A DNA stretch of 58,921 bases from positions 1 to 58,921 of IMG/VR virus record IMGVR_UViG_3300018080_000203, one strand, 5' to 3'. Position 1 is the stretch's first letter; each line of letters begins with the position of its first letter. Below the pieces are notes generated by a model, which saw nothing but the letters and a program-made list of their open reading frames with translations, did no database searches and was not told the origin of the DNA. Positions 42,734-49,634 of the stretch are shown piece by piece. Made by a program: the position numbers and the translations under genes. The stretch is from a virus.

Positions 42734-43514
42734 TACGAATCATCTCCTTTTGTTCAGCCATCATTTTTTTATCCAAAATAAACGGATGCTCAATAATGGC
42801 TTCTTCCAATTCCTTAGCTGTTCGATCAATATAGATAATCCGCCCCCTCGTCATCTTGGCCATGTCAAGATACCAAGAAAGCTGTATTACATGATCTCGA
42901 TTGGGTTTTTTGCGTATCCAATATGGTGACGCTGTCGTCTTAAAGTCGATCAATTCGATTGGCTGCCCTGGAAGCATCATAATTCCATCACACCATCCAC
43001 ATACACCAAGCTCAAGATCATAGAACATCGGCTCGACATAGGTAAGATCTCGCCTCCATCCTGGCTTCATACCGCACGCCTTACACTCCATTGGCTTACG
43101 AATGGCACTCTTGATGGTAACTTTATCAATCTCTCTTTCGCCATGAGAAACGGCTGACACCTTGTCATCCGGGTCTATTCCATGCTTGTGTCCGCATTCA
43201 GTGCACTTCCAGCCACCAACGAGCCAATTGCCATCACCTCCCCAAATATCCTGCATAAGGGTATGCATCGCCGTCCCGAAATCCATTGCAAACTTGTTCT
43301 TTGGCAAGAACTCTTTGACCAATGGGAGCCCGAGCTTCCAAGCAATAGCGTAGACACGAGGACACATATGAGAAATCTGTGACGGCGAGAACCAAATACC
43401 CTTATGAAGATGAACTTCTTGACGTTGATATAATTGTTCAGTAAGCAATGGCAAAAGAAATGCGCCACGATCTCGAACTTCTCGCACCTCTCTAATAAGA
43501 TCACCTAACCCCAT
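42564..43514 (-). CDS. Cas4/RecB-like PD-(D/E)XK nuclease
   Basis: A 316-residue protein. The nuclease motifs are His84 (FGTAMHTLMQ), Asp176 (CGWCDGIMM), Asp190 and Lys192 (ELIDFKTT) and QLSWYLDMA. Cys51 plus a C-terminal trio (Cys278, Cys289, Cys291) gives the 1+3 pattern of Cas4/AddB iron-sulphur nucleases. Two CxxC pairs at 104-107 and 144-147 suggest an inserted zinc ribbon. Such enzymes resect DNA ends for recombination. It overlaps the RuvC-like gene by 170 bases. Confidence 0.75.
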   Translation of the reverse strand: MGLGDLIREVREVRDRGAFLLPLLTEQLYQRQEVHLHKGIWFSPSQISHMCPRVYAIAWKLGLPLVKEFLPKNKFAMDFGTAMHTLMQDIWGGDGNWLVGGWKCTECGHKHGIDPDDKVSAVSHGEREIDKVTIKSAIRKPMECKACGMKPGWRRDLTYVEPMFYDLELGVCGWCDGIMMLPGQPIELIDFKTTASPYWIRKKPNRDHVIQLSWYLDMAKMTRGRIIYIDRTAKELEEAIIEHPFILDKKMMAEQKEMIRNVRKIFEAPKEELSIPACPDDGRGPFGPCDCTELKDLWASYRARFSAREHRCSSSL

Positions 43515-43526
43515 TCGTTTACCTCG

Positions 43527-43546
43527 AAAACGGGCAATTGATTGCC
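43527..43546 (-). terminator. Hairpin terminator, repeated element copy 3
   Basis: Minus strand GGCAA-TCAA-TTGCC, then CG and TTTTC, placed four bases after the stop of gene 43551-44165. The plus-strand flank TATTTTATT would also serve as a U-tract. Same element as at 39546-39566. Confidence 0.6.
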
Positions 43547-43550
43547 TATT

Positions 43551-44165
43551 TTATTCATCGTTCCAACATTGACAAAGATGTCTTGGGTCTTTATCGCCAC
43601 AATGACTACAATATCCTCCCATCACTAACAACCGATCATCAGGTGAAAGTTTTTCCATCGCCTCGATGGCTACTTCTTTCCAATCAGAAGCAGAAGGTTC
43701 GTCCTCCTTGATATACTTGACAAAAACAGGATCTCCAGGCTGAACCTCCGCAAATTTCGCAATAAACCCATAGTCCGTGTATTCTATATCAGCCGTTTCT
43801 TCCTTGTTCTCTACCAAATCCACAATAATCTGAAGAACTTTTCGTGCTTTGTCGTGATCGTGTTTTATTACATTCAATACATCAGTGTAATAAACAGGAT
43901 CATTTGAAATGTATTCTGTTATAACCTCGGCTTTCAAAAGAACACGAACACGCTCGTTATGATTGAGACTAAGGAAGAAATATCGAGCCGCCTCCTTGTG
44001 AACTCCAAACCCTACATCAGCAAACACCTTGCTGTACTGCCTCTCAAGGCCCTCGATTCCAATTAATTCATTTGTTTTTGGCTTGACATTATGCCACGAC
44101 TCGATTGTTCTTATACGCCTTTCAAGATCATTGAGGCGTTGGAGTATTGTCATAATATTATCCAT
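43551..44165 (-). CDS. Hypothetical protein with C-terminal zinc knuckle
   Basis: A 204-residue acidic protein. The N-terminus is a coiled coil (ILQRLNDLERRIRTIESW). The central part is helical (VFADVGFGVHKEAARYFFLSLNHNERVRVLLKAEV). The C-terminus has CSHCGDKDPRHLCQCW, a likely zinc site. No family recognised. It is the last gene before a terminator. Confidence 0.55.
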   Translation of the reverse strand: MDNIMTILQRLNDLERRIRTIESWHNVKPKTNELIGIEGLERQYSKVFADVGFGVHKEAARYFFLSLNHNERVRVLLKAEVITEYISNDPVYYTDVLNVIKHDHDKARKVLQIIVDLVENKEETADIEYTDYGFIAKFAEVQPGDPVFVKYIKEDEPSASDWKEVAIEAMEKLSPDDRLLVMGGYCSHCGDKDPRHLCQCWNDE

Positions 44166-44179
44166 AATCTCACCTCTTA

Positions 44180-44407
44180 TTACCTCAATTCAAGATCAAG
44201 CTTGTTTCTAAATGGAAGCTTGAACTTTGGTGTGTTTGGATTGACTTTATAACTCTCGGTGTCGAGAATACTCCTCAATTTCTCAACTTCATCACGCCTC
44301 AACATGATAACGACATCATAGTCCTCGTTTTGCCGCGCTTCTGCCAGTCCTACAATGCGCCGAAGTTCTACACCGAGCGACTCGCTTTTTGAACTGCATA
44401 CGTACAT
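44180..44407 (-). CDS. Small hypothetical protein
   Basis: A 75-residue protein with a likely alpha/beta fold (ELRRIVGLAEARQNEDYDVVIMLRRDEVEKLRSIL). No family recognised. Its ATG overlaps the stop of gene 44407-44754 by one base, so expression is coupled. Confidence 0.5.
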   Translation of the reverse strand: MYVCSSKSESLGVELRRIVGLAEARQNEDYDVVIMLRRDEVEKLRSILDTESYKVNPNTPKFKLPFRNKLDLELR

Positions 44408-44754
44408 TACACCCCCAATACTTCGCGCTCCTCATCTGAAAGCTTTGCAAGAGCTCTATCGCGAATATCAGCTCTTTTACTTACTGAAATTTTTAATTTT
44501 GGCAAAGTGCCATCCAACGGCATAACACGATAAAAATCACCATGCTTGTCCTTGATCGCATAAACAACCCCAATGCTCACGACAAAACCAAGAGAATTTT
44601 GCGAATTCATCTTATTTGCTGTGACTTTAGCGTCCTCTCTGCGCAAATGAATATGACTGCTTAGATTGTCCGGTCCAGGAAACGCACCAACAAAAACACC
44701 CCACACCTCTATAATAGAACCTACTGGCAAACAATTAAACTCTTCTTCAGTCAT
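44407..44754 (-). CDS. Small hypothetical beta protein
   Basis: A 115-residue protein; strands (LPVGSIIEVWGVFVGAFPG, FVVSIGVVYAIKDKHGDFYRVMPLDG) suggest an SH3/OB-like barrel. ATG 44754 is preferred to the GTG just before it, with AGGAG seven bases upstream. No family assigned. Confidence 0.5.
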   Translation of the reverse strand: MTEEEFNCLPVGSIIEVWGVFVGAFPGPDNLSSHIHLRREDAKVTANKMNSQNSLGFVVSIGVVYAIKDKHGDFYRVMPLDGTLPKLKISVSKRADIRDRALAKLSDEEREVLGV

Positions 44755-44758
44755 CACT

Positions 44759-45274
44759 TTACTCCTGTTTTTTCGCCGGCAAAATCTCTCTCTTTCTCAA
44801 CTCTCCAGCAAAGGTCGAGACAATGCTTGCCGCGTCGTCGTCATAAACTTTTCCATCAAAACACGGAGGTATCAGAACAGGATGCTTTGGTGGAAAATGC
44901 GGAGATGGAACCTTCGCCCCCTTTACTCCACGCGCTACGTCACGAATGGCGACTGCCATATTTCGCATACGCCCGAATTCATCAACCAAAAGCCTAGTAT
45001 CCATTGCTCGATAAGCCACAGCTTGAATAGCATAAGTTGTGTTTGGGTGATTCTTAGCCACATCTTCCATGGCCATATCAAAAAGGATTTCTGAAAGAGG
45101 ATGCAATGGACGTTCAATACCTCCTTTGTCCATCATCGCCCTCATGGTTTTTAAGATAAGCTTATCAACCTTGCCCCATGAAGAATCGAAAAGATTGTCA
45201 CACGGAGGGATAGGTCTCATCTTCGAGACCTTTTCCACCAGCCTTCCAAGCATCAGACGAACAGAATCTGCCAT
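44759..45274 (-). CDS. Hypothetical protein, first gene after a promoter
   Basis: A 171-residue helical protein (LFDMAMEDVAKNHPNTTYAIQAVAYRAM, DEFGRMRNMAVAIRDVA). No family recognised. The promoter at 45282-45309 predicts a transcript beginning at or next to the ATG at 45274, so it may be leaderless. An internal ATG at 45220 has AAAAGG eight bases upstream and is an alternative start (MRPIPPCDNLF). Confidence 0.5.
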   Translation of the reverse strand: MADSVRLMLGRLVEKVSKMRPIPPCDNLFDSSWGKVDKLILKTMRAMMDKGGIERPLHPLSEILFDMAMEDVAKNHPNTTYAIQAVAYRAMDTRLLVDEFGRMRNMAVAIRDVARGVKGAKVPSPHFPPKHPVLIPPCFDGKVYDDDAASIVSTFAGELRKREILPAKKQE

Positions 45275-45281
45275 TAGGTCT

Positions 45282-45309
45282 ATATTATATCTTTACAAAG
45301 GTTTGTCAA
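45282..45309 (-). promoter_or_regulatory. Promoter between HTH gene and gene 44759-45274
   Basis: TTGACA at 45309-45304 and TAATAT at 45287-45282 with a 16-base spacer; an alternative TATAAT would leave only 14 bases. The stop codon TGA of the upstream HTH gene lies within the -35 box. The same 16-base spacing is seen in three other promoters here. Confidence 0.5.
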
Positions 45310-45752
45310 GTCTTTGGCTCAACATCAAAACATTCAATACCAACACCAAAATACCGAGACATTTCTAAAGAAATATCTTGTCCCAATGTTTTCATAACAC
45401 TATCAAACAAATTTTTGACAGCATCTTTTCCATGAAGCATTCCCAAATCATCCAACGCATCTTCAGAAAAATTGAAATTGGCACAAACCTTGAGACACAC
45501 TTTCCCGTTCTCACCCACCGAAATACAAGCTATCGGTATCATCTCGTCCGAAACACCACCAGACACTAATTCTTCAATCTGTACGTCTCCTCCTGTCGCC
45601 TTCATGATTTTTGCAGCCACACCATAAGAAAGTCTTTCGCCATGAACAGCCCGCCGTGCTGTCGAAATGCCAATATCGGCCATTCTTGACAGCTTTTCCA
45701 CAGAAATATTGTGGTCAGCAAGCCACCCCTTCAAAAATTTGTTTTCTCCCAT
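45306..45752 (-). CDS. Cro/C1-type HTH regulator
   Basis: A 148-residue protein. Residues about 12-60 form a helix-turn-helix (NISVEKLSRMADIGISTARRAVHG, then GVAAKIMKATGGDVQIEEL). The C-terminal 85 residues may be a dimerisation domain (ISVGENGKVCLKVCANFNF). Likely a transcriptional regulator. It is flanked by a promoter on its downstream side and the RNA gene on its upstream side. No ribosome site is visible before the ATG. Confidence 0.65.
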   Translation of the reverse strand: MGENKFLKGWLADHNISVEKLSRMADIGISTARRAVHGERLSYGVAAKIMKATGGDVQIEELVSGGVSDEMIPIACISVGENGKVCLKVCANFNFSEDALDDLGMLHGKDAVKNLFDSVMKTLGQDISLEMSRYFGVGIECFDVEPKT

Positions 45753-45819
45753 ATATGAACTGTGACAGATGAGCTTTCAAATGTGAAGTGTTATTTTTGA
45801 CCCGAAACCAGGTTTAAAT

Positions 45820-45861
45820 AAAAAAACCGCCAACAGCACAAATACTGTCAGCGGTTTTTTT
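45820..45861 (-). terminator. Bidirectional terminator of the tRNA-like RNA gene
   Basis: AAACCGC and GCGGTTT pair, with a second stem ACAG/CTGT inside, around CACAAATA. U-runs of seven lie on both strands. On the minus strand it ends the RNA that begins near 45999. Confidence 0.8.
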
Positions 45862-45865
45862 ATGC

Positions 45866-45999
45866 TAAGTGACCAGGGAGTCGAACCCTGGAACGGTCGC
45901 CACTCTAGCCTCGTCTCACAAGCCGTCCACAGCCATGTGACAGCATAGGAGACTCATCAAGAGCGGTGGCTGTCGACCGTCTGACCATCATCACCACCT
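45866..45999 (-). ncRNA. tRNA/tmRNA-like small RNA (about 134 nt)
   Basis: The predicted RNA runs from about 45999 to 45866. The 3' part has a perfect T-arm, CAGGG-TTCGACT-CCCTG (45890-45874), then GTCACTT plus A. The 5' end AGGTGGT can pair with GTCACTT over seven positions, three of them G-U. A TGA-TGG-TCA mini-arm follows. In place of an anticodon arm there is a long stem: ACGGTC with GACCGT, GCCAC with GTGGC, then GTCTC/GAGAC and GCTGTC/GGACGGC further in. Only two bases separate this stem from the T-arm, as in tmRNA. No CCA is encoded and no canonical anticodon fold was found. Confidence 0.6.
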
Positions 46000-46005
46000 A
46001 CTTTC

Positions 46006-46033
46006 AATCTATCACACAAGGAGCGTCTGTCAA
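46006..46033 (-). promoter_or_regulatory. Promoter of the tRNA-like RNA
   Basis: TTGACA at 46033-46028, a 16-base spacer and TAGATT at 46011-46006. The predicted start (about 45999) is the first base of the acceptor-like strand. The -35 region is CTTGACAGACGCT, shared with 50-62. Upstream, 46060-46095 has a run of nine U after a weak stem on the minus strand, perhaps a terminator for gene 46096-46455. Confidence 0.7.
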
Positions 46034-46095
46034 GAGGTTTTCTTCAAAAAAAATAATAATCCAAAAAAAAAGCTAGTCAAACTCTCGACTCAACA

Positions 46096-46455
46096 CTAAG
46101 ACTTTACATCTTTAAGCCGTTTTTCTATTCGATCCCATACTTTATGCCAAGCATCTGCTTTATCGCACTCTTCACCAAGCAAATGATTGAGCAATTCAAC
46201 AGCCTCACTAAGCCCGCAACCACACTTCCTTGGATTCTTTTTTAGCGGATGATCATCTGGTCTGTAACTATCAATTCTATTGACACACACAACATCATGG
46301 CGAACAAATCCTGACAAAAGGATAGCAAGGTCTCGATAGACGCAAGTCGCAACTCCTTCAAATGTTCGCCCTGACTCAATCTCAGAACATCGCGCCTTGA
46401 GTTTTTCATTTTCTTCTTTAACCTCGTTAAGCTGACGACGAAGATCTTTAGTCAT
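46096..46455 (-). CDS. Coiled-coil protein with Cys-containing C-terminus
   Basis: A 119-residue protein. The N-terminus is a coiled coil (RRQLNEVKEENEKLKARCSEIE). The C-terminal half has Cys residues in KNPRKCGCGLSEAVELLNHLL that may bind metal. No family recognised. ATGA overlap with the upstream small zinc-ribbon gene. Confidence 0.5.
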   Translation of the reverse strand: MTKDLRRQLNEVKEENEKLKARCSEIESGRTFEGVATCVYRDLAILLSGFVRHDVVCVNRIDSYRPDDHPLKKNPRKCGCGLSEAVELLNHLLGEECDKADAWHKVWDRIEKRLKDVKS

Positions 46456-46628
46456 GATCCACCTTCTTCAGGCCCTGGAACAAATCTTCCTTTTGAAACC
46501 AATTCACCGATCTCGTTTATCTCGACTTCAACAAAATAATTGTTATCAAAACACCACATTTTTCCACACATACACACATAAACAAAGACCGCCTCCGGCA
46601 ATACACCACCACAACTACACTTGTTCAT
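46452..46628 (-). CDS. Very small zinc-ribbon protein
   Basis: A 58-residue protein. It begins MNKCSCGGVLPEAVFVYVC and has CxC near residue 4 and CMCGKMWC near residue 19, a likely zinc site, then an acidic strand and a Gly/Pro-rich end. It overlaps the genes on both sides (14 bases with 46615-47028 and ATGA with 46096-46455), which supports it as a real, translationally coupled gene. Confidence 0.6.
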   Translation of the reverse strand: MNKCSCGGVLPEAVFVYVCMCGKMWCFDNNYFVEVEINEIGELVSKGRFVPGPEEGGS

Positions 46629-47028
46629 CAGGCATCCCTTTTAGATATTCATCGATGCTATTCAAAAGAGATTTCTTGAATCCATCAGACAATTCATCTC
46701 TCGTCATTTTTCGTGACCCTGGATTCTCAACAAGAGTCATTTCTACTAACATTTGAACCATTCTATACAAAAGCTCTTTGTTTGCCTTCTCTAGTTGTTC
46801 CGATTGATAAAGCTCTAACTGACAAAGATTCTTGATATATTCTCTTCTTATGTACCCAACCACCACGTCGGTCAACGAAAAGAGAAGTTTTTGTTGTCGC
46901 TCCAAAGCCTCAAAAACTTCTGTCAACGGAACTCCTGTTTTGCCTTCGCATTCAATACAATTCGCGCAATAACCACCACGGCCAGGGATGTGAAACAACA
47001 AACCACCGCACTTTTCACATTTATTCAT
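46615..47028 (-). CDS. Zinc-ribbon and helical protein
   Basis: A 137-residue protein. The N-terminus MNKCEKCGGLLFHIPGRGGYC with CANCIEC forms a zinc ribbon. The rest is helical (EVFEALERQQKLLFSLTDVVVGYIRR, KELLYRMVQMLVEM). ATG 47028 lies at the end of gene 47021-47293 and begins the Cys motif. Similar in start to the next gene (MNKC). No known family. Confidence 0.55.
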   Translation of the reverse strand: MNKCEKCGGLLFHIPGRGGYCANCIECEGKTGVPLTEVFEALERQQKLLFSLTDVVVGYIRREYIKNLCQLELYQSEQLEKANKELLYRMVQMLVEMTLVENPGSRKMTRDELSDGFKKSLLNSIDEYLKGMPDEQV

Positions 47029-47293
47029 GCTGCCCCTCTTTAGCTTCTTCAAGCTTTGAATGAAGATCTCGGATTTCTTTAGCCGCACCATAAAGTAAAT
47101 TAGACACAGTTTTATCACCAAAACCGCCAGCAACAGTGCCATAAAGCACCGTGGCACGTGCATGATGCTCAAGAAACCTCGCATGCATAATCACGCGTGG
47201 TATATCCGAGGGATGTATCTTCAGATATCCGTCATCAATCAACTCACCGCCAAGAGACAGCACCTCTTCCTTTGTCCTCTTGTCTCTGCTCAT
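47021..47293 (-). CDS. Small hypothetical protein
   Basis: A 90-residue helical protein (DIPRVIMHARFLEHHARATVLYG, NLLYGAAKEIRDLHSKLEEAKEG). AGGAGG lies four bases before ATG 47293. It overlaps the preceding zinc-ribbon gene by 50 bases in another frame and the following one by eight. No family recognised. Confidence 0.5.
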   Translation of the reverse strand: MSRDKRTKEEVLSLGGELIDDGYLKIHPSDIPRVIMHARFLEHHARATVLYGTVAGGFGDKTVSNLLYGAAKEIRDLHSKLEEAKEGQHE

Positions 47294-47456
47294 CACGCCT
47301 CCTTATACGGATTTCAGCCAGTCCTCCTGGATAACGCCGAATAGTCCACAAACGCCCGCAGTGCTCACATTCAACAGGTATGTCAATCTTTAGCTTTCCA
47401 GGCGATGGAACATTCCACCTGCTTTTCTTGCATGCACAAGAAGCCCACTCGTCCAT
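47244..47456 (-). CDS. Small zinc-ribbon protein
   Basis: A 70-residue protein with CACKKSRW near the N-terminus and CEHCGRLW near residue 30, a typical four-Cys zinc ribbon, followed by an Arg-rich tail. Probably binds nucleic acid or a protein partner. No family recognised. Confidence 0.55.
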   Translation of the reverse strand: MDEWASCACKKSRWNVPSPGKLKIDIPVECEHCGRLWTIRRYPGGLAEIRIRRRDEQRQEDKGRGAVSWR

Positions 47457-47457
47457 T

Positions 47458-47778
47458 TTACGGTCTCACCCTATGTTTGTATTTTCGTTTCGCCGCAAAC
47501 CGATCGCAACCTTCTTCGCTCTCGTGTTTCTCCTCGTTATCTCGACTAAAAATCAGCTTGCAATCTCCTTTGTTTGGCCTATACCATCCATTATACTTGT
47601 CCCACTTTGTATGCAATCTCCAATACTTGCAATGCCCACAGGTTTTTGGCCCGTCATAGATCAAGCGACCAAAAATGCGCCTCCACAACGACGGTTTCTC
47701 TTGCTTCTCCTCGTCACGACGAATAATCTCAGAAGAAAGTATTTCTAACTCTTTTCTGAGCTCTGATTCGTTATCCAT
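47458..47778 (-). CDS. Cys-rich protein
   Basis: A 106-residue protein. The N-terminal half is charged and helical (SELRKELEILSSEIIRRDEEKQE). The C-terminal half has GPKTCGHCKYWRLHTKW, NKGDCKLIF and EEGCDRFAAKR, a Cys arrangement seen in small phage and bacterial metal-binding proteins. ATG 47778 overlaps the stop of gene 47778-48074 (GTGATGG) with GGTGGAG upstream. Confidence 0.55.
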   Translation of the reverse strand: MDNESELRKELEILSSEIIRRDEEKQEKPSLWRRIFGRLIYDGPKTCGHCKYWRLHTKWDKYNGWYRPNKGDCKLIFSRDNEEKHESEEGCDRFAAKRKYKHRVRP

Positions 47779-48074
47779 CACTCCACCTTGACAAGCTTTC
47801 CGTAAATAGCCGCACGAGAAATCCACCCGTTAATACGGCCTTTGTTATTGCCTATCTGGAAACCAGAACCACGAACCGCCAAAACATTGTGAAGGTAATC
47901 ATGCCCCTTTACTCTGCAAAGCACGATGTCACCTTTGATCGGATCGTTTTTAATGGGCTCTACAGTGCAAAGCTGCCCTGATCGAATCTTCGGAACCATA
48001 GAGTTACCGCGTGGCCGAAAACTCACAATCTCGCCAGCTTTTAATTTGGCTATATGCCCCGTAGCCCAGCTCAA
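47778..48074 (-). CDS. S24-peptidase-like protein lacking the usual lysine
   Basis: A 98-residue protein with the LexA/UmuD C-terminal fold: FRPRGNSMVPKIRSGQLCTVEPI with a Ser in the SM motif, then KGDIVLCRVKGHDYLHNVLAV. Where S24 enzymes usually have a catalytic Lys, this one has His in YLHNV. It may therefore be inactive or a binding domain. TTG 48074 is preferred: AAGGTGG lies five bases upstream and the codon overlaps the stop of gene 48071-48178. GTG 48083 is an alternative. Confidence 0.6.
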   Translation of the reverse strand: MSWATGHIAKLKAGEIVSFRPRGNSMVPKIRSGQLCTVEPIKNDPIKGDIVLCRVKGHDYLHNVLAVRGSGFQIGNNKGRINGWISRAAIYGKLVKVE

Positions 48075-48178
48075 TTTTTCCACCTTTTAGATACCCATGC
48101 ACGAATCCATCGGATCATAAACCCAACAAACGGAAGTGCCATGAGTACAATCATCGTCTCGTTATGACACCAATGCAT
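48071..48178 (-). CDS. Very small membrane protein
   Basis: A 35-residue protein. MHWCHNE is followed by one hydrophobic helix (MIVLMALPFVGFMIRWI) and a basic end (RAWVSKRWKN), so it is predicted to sit in the membrane with the C-terminus inside. GAGGTG precedes the ATG. Its TGA overlaps the TTG of the next gene, which suggests coupling. No family recognised. Confidence 0.5.
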   Translation of the reverse strand: MHWCHNETMIVLMALPFVGFMIRWIRAWVSKRWKN

Positions 48179-48201
48179 ATATCACCTCAAAACAATAATT
48201 C

Positions 48202-48444
48202 TCAAAGAAAACTATCAAGCCAATCTCGTTTGACAGGACTTCCATGAAACGACGGCTTAGCCTCGCACTTCGGGCAATACGGCACCGCCTCATATTCGCA
48301 CCTTCCAGAACCTGACAACGGAAAAGGCCCATCATGGATTGCATGTGCCACCGTCGTCCATAAGATACCAGACCCACATATCTTGCAGATCCAACTTCCA
48401 TCAGGGTTCTTGAGTGCTTTTTTTGACAGCTCACTCTTGTTCAT
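48202..48444 (-). CDS. Zinc-ribbon protein
   Basis: An 80-residue protein with CKICGSG near residue 20 and YCPKCEAKP near residue 55. The layout (CxxC, HAIHDGP, CEYEAVPYCPKCE) resembles gene 50139-50429, so the two are probably relatives. Function unknown. Confidence 0.55.
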   Translation of the reverse strand: MNKSELSKKALKNPDGSWICKICGSGILWTTVAHAIHDGPFPLSGSGRCEYEAVPYCPKCEAKPSFHGSPVKRDWLDSFL

Positions 48445-48815
48445 ATGATCCCTCCGCTCTTGTCCTTGTATATATCAGGACCAGAACATGCAATTTCTTG
48501 ACGCTTTCTTGATTTAATATTGACAGCAACAAGTCTTCTGATATCGTTCTTTATCACACTCCTACTTGTCCCACATGGACAAAATATCGATTGAACCGCA
48601 AGAGTATCATGCAGCGCACAAACCAAACCACTAACAACGTCTGAGCTTGCCCATGTTTTTCTAGATACTTGCATGATTCTATCTAAAATTCTTGAGCTAT
48701 TTATACACTCTTCCAAATCAACCTCATAACGACAATTCTTAGAAAACATCAAAACCAATCTTTCTACATCTAACACCCACCCATTCCATCCTTTGAAAAA
48801 TTCAAATTCATCCAT
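48441..48815 (-). CDS. Hypothetical protein
   Basis: A 124-residue protein, mostly helical (FFKGWNGWVLDVERLVLMFSKNC, RILDRIMQVSRKTW), with scattered Cys including FCPCGTSRS. No family recognised. It overlaps gene 48202-48444 by four bases. Confidence 0.5.
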   Translation of the reverse strand: MDEFEFFKGWNGWVLDVERLVLMFSKNCRYEVDLEECINSSRILDRIMQVSRKTWASSDVVSGLVCALHDTLAVQSIFCPCGTSRSVIKNDIRRLVAVNIKSRKRQEIACSGPDIYKDKSGGII

Positions 48816-48838
48816 ATGATCCCTCCAAGAGCTATCAA

Positions 48839-49318
48839 CTATTTCAACATCAAAGACGAATAAAATTCATCTCGCTCATTGTCGTTCTTTAGGTTATACG
48901 TCTTGACTCCATGAGCCACAGCACACCTCAAGGCGTAGCCTGTGCCGCCGTCCTGAAGCCCAGCAGGCGTCCAGTATACAAGAAACTCAGATGGAGTGCA
49001 GCCGTCCGAACCGAGCACCTGCATCATGTTTCGCGCCAAAAGACGTTGAACTGATCTCTTCATGTTTTCGAATGGAGGTCTGTTTGGTGGAATATGTTTC
49101 TTTACCTCAACAAAACACCAATCTGGTATCAAGTCACAAGAACGATAAATCCTCTTGTTACTCGCCCCTCTCTCAAAAGCAGAATCAGCCCCTTTAGCGC
49201 CCCCAGAGCGCAAAGAATAACCACGAGAAGCAAGCGTTGCAGCAATCTTCTCAAGTTCTTCAAGGACATGCTCAGGAGTTTTTCGGCTTCCAATACCAGT
49301 ATACCATTTAGTTTCCAT
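48839..49318 (-). CDS. SLOG/DprA-like Rossmann protein
   Basis: A 159-residue protein. It begins METKWYTGIGSRKTPEHV, and SLRSGGAKGADSAFERGA is the nucleotide-binding turn of the SLOG superfamily (DprA, TIR-associated and YpsA-like). Later strands include FLVYWTPAGLQDGGTGYALR. In phages, such proteins may bind nucleotides or ssDNA. ATG 49318 starts at the first strand; longer frames add unrelated sequence. It overlaps gene 49308-49634. Confidence 0.65.
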   Translation of the reverse strand: METKWYTGIGSRKTPEHVLEELEKIAATLASRGYSLRSGGAKGADSAFERGASNKRIYRSCDLIPDWCFVEVKKHIPPNRPPFENMKRSVQRLLARNMMQVLGSDGCTPSEFLVYWTPAGLQDGGTGYALRCAVAHGVKTYNLKNDNERDEFYSSLMLK

Positions 49319-49634
49319 CTTGGTCCTCCTTGCCTTTGAAATGCGCAACAACTTTATGCGCAAATTCTTTGAGATATTTAGCGAATCCTTCTGTAGGATA
49401 AAGCCTTTCAATTGCTTCAGGATTCTTCTCGTGAATCATTTTGAAACACCTCTCACACACAACGATAGGAACAGTTCCAACTGCCTCTTTCCATGGTTTC
49501 TCTCTTCCAAAAGAACCAAATTTACGAGTTCCAATCACAGCGAGATCAAGTCGCTTGGTCGGCTTCGCGCCACATCTTCTTATTGAACACACATCATTAT
49601 GTCCAAAAGTTTTCCACATCGGTTTATTGGCCAT
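49308..49634 (-). CDS. Small Cys-containing protein
   Basis: A 108-residue basic protein. CSIRRCGAKPTKRLDLAVIG and VVCERCFKMIHE suggest a split zinc site. AAAGGGAG precedes ATG 49634; longer frames lack a site. No family recognised. Confidence 0.5.
   Translation of the reverse strand: MANKPMWKTFGHNDVCSIRRCGAKPTKRLDLAVIGTRKFGSFGREKPWKEAVGTVPIVVCERCFKMIHEKNPEAIERLYPTEGFAKYLKEFAHKVVAHFKGKEDQDGN

Noticed and set aside
45866-45999. A canonical tRNA at the T-arm
   Set aside because: I tried windows of 75-95 bases ending at the T-arm; none gives an acceptor stem with a D-arm and a 7-base anticodon loop. Only the long-stem, tmRNA-like fold works.
48698-48705. TATAAATA on the minus strand, like a T4 late promoter
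   Set aside because: It is a single occurrence inside a coding gene, and no similar boxes precede the late genes.
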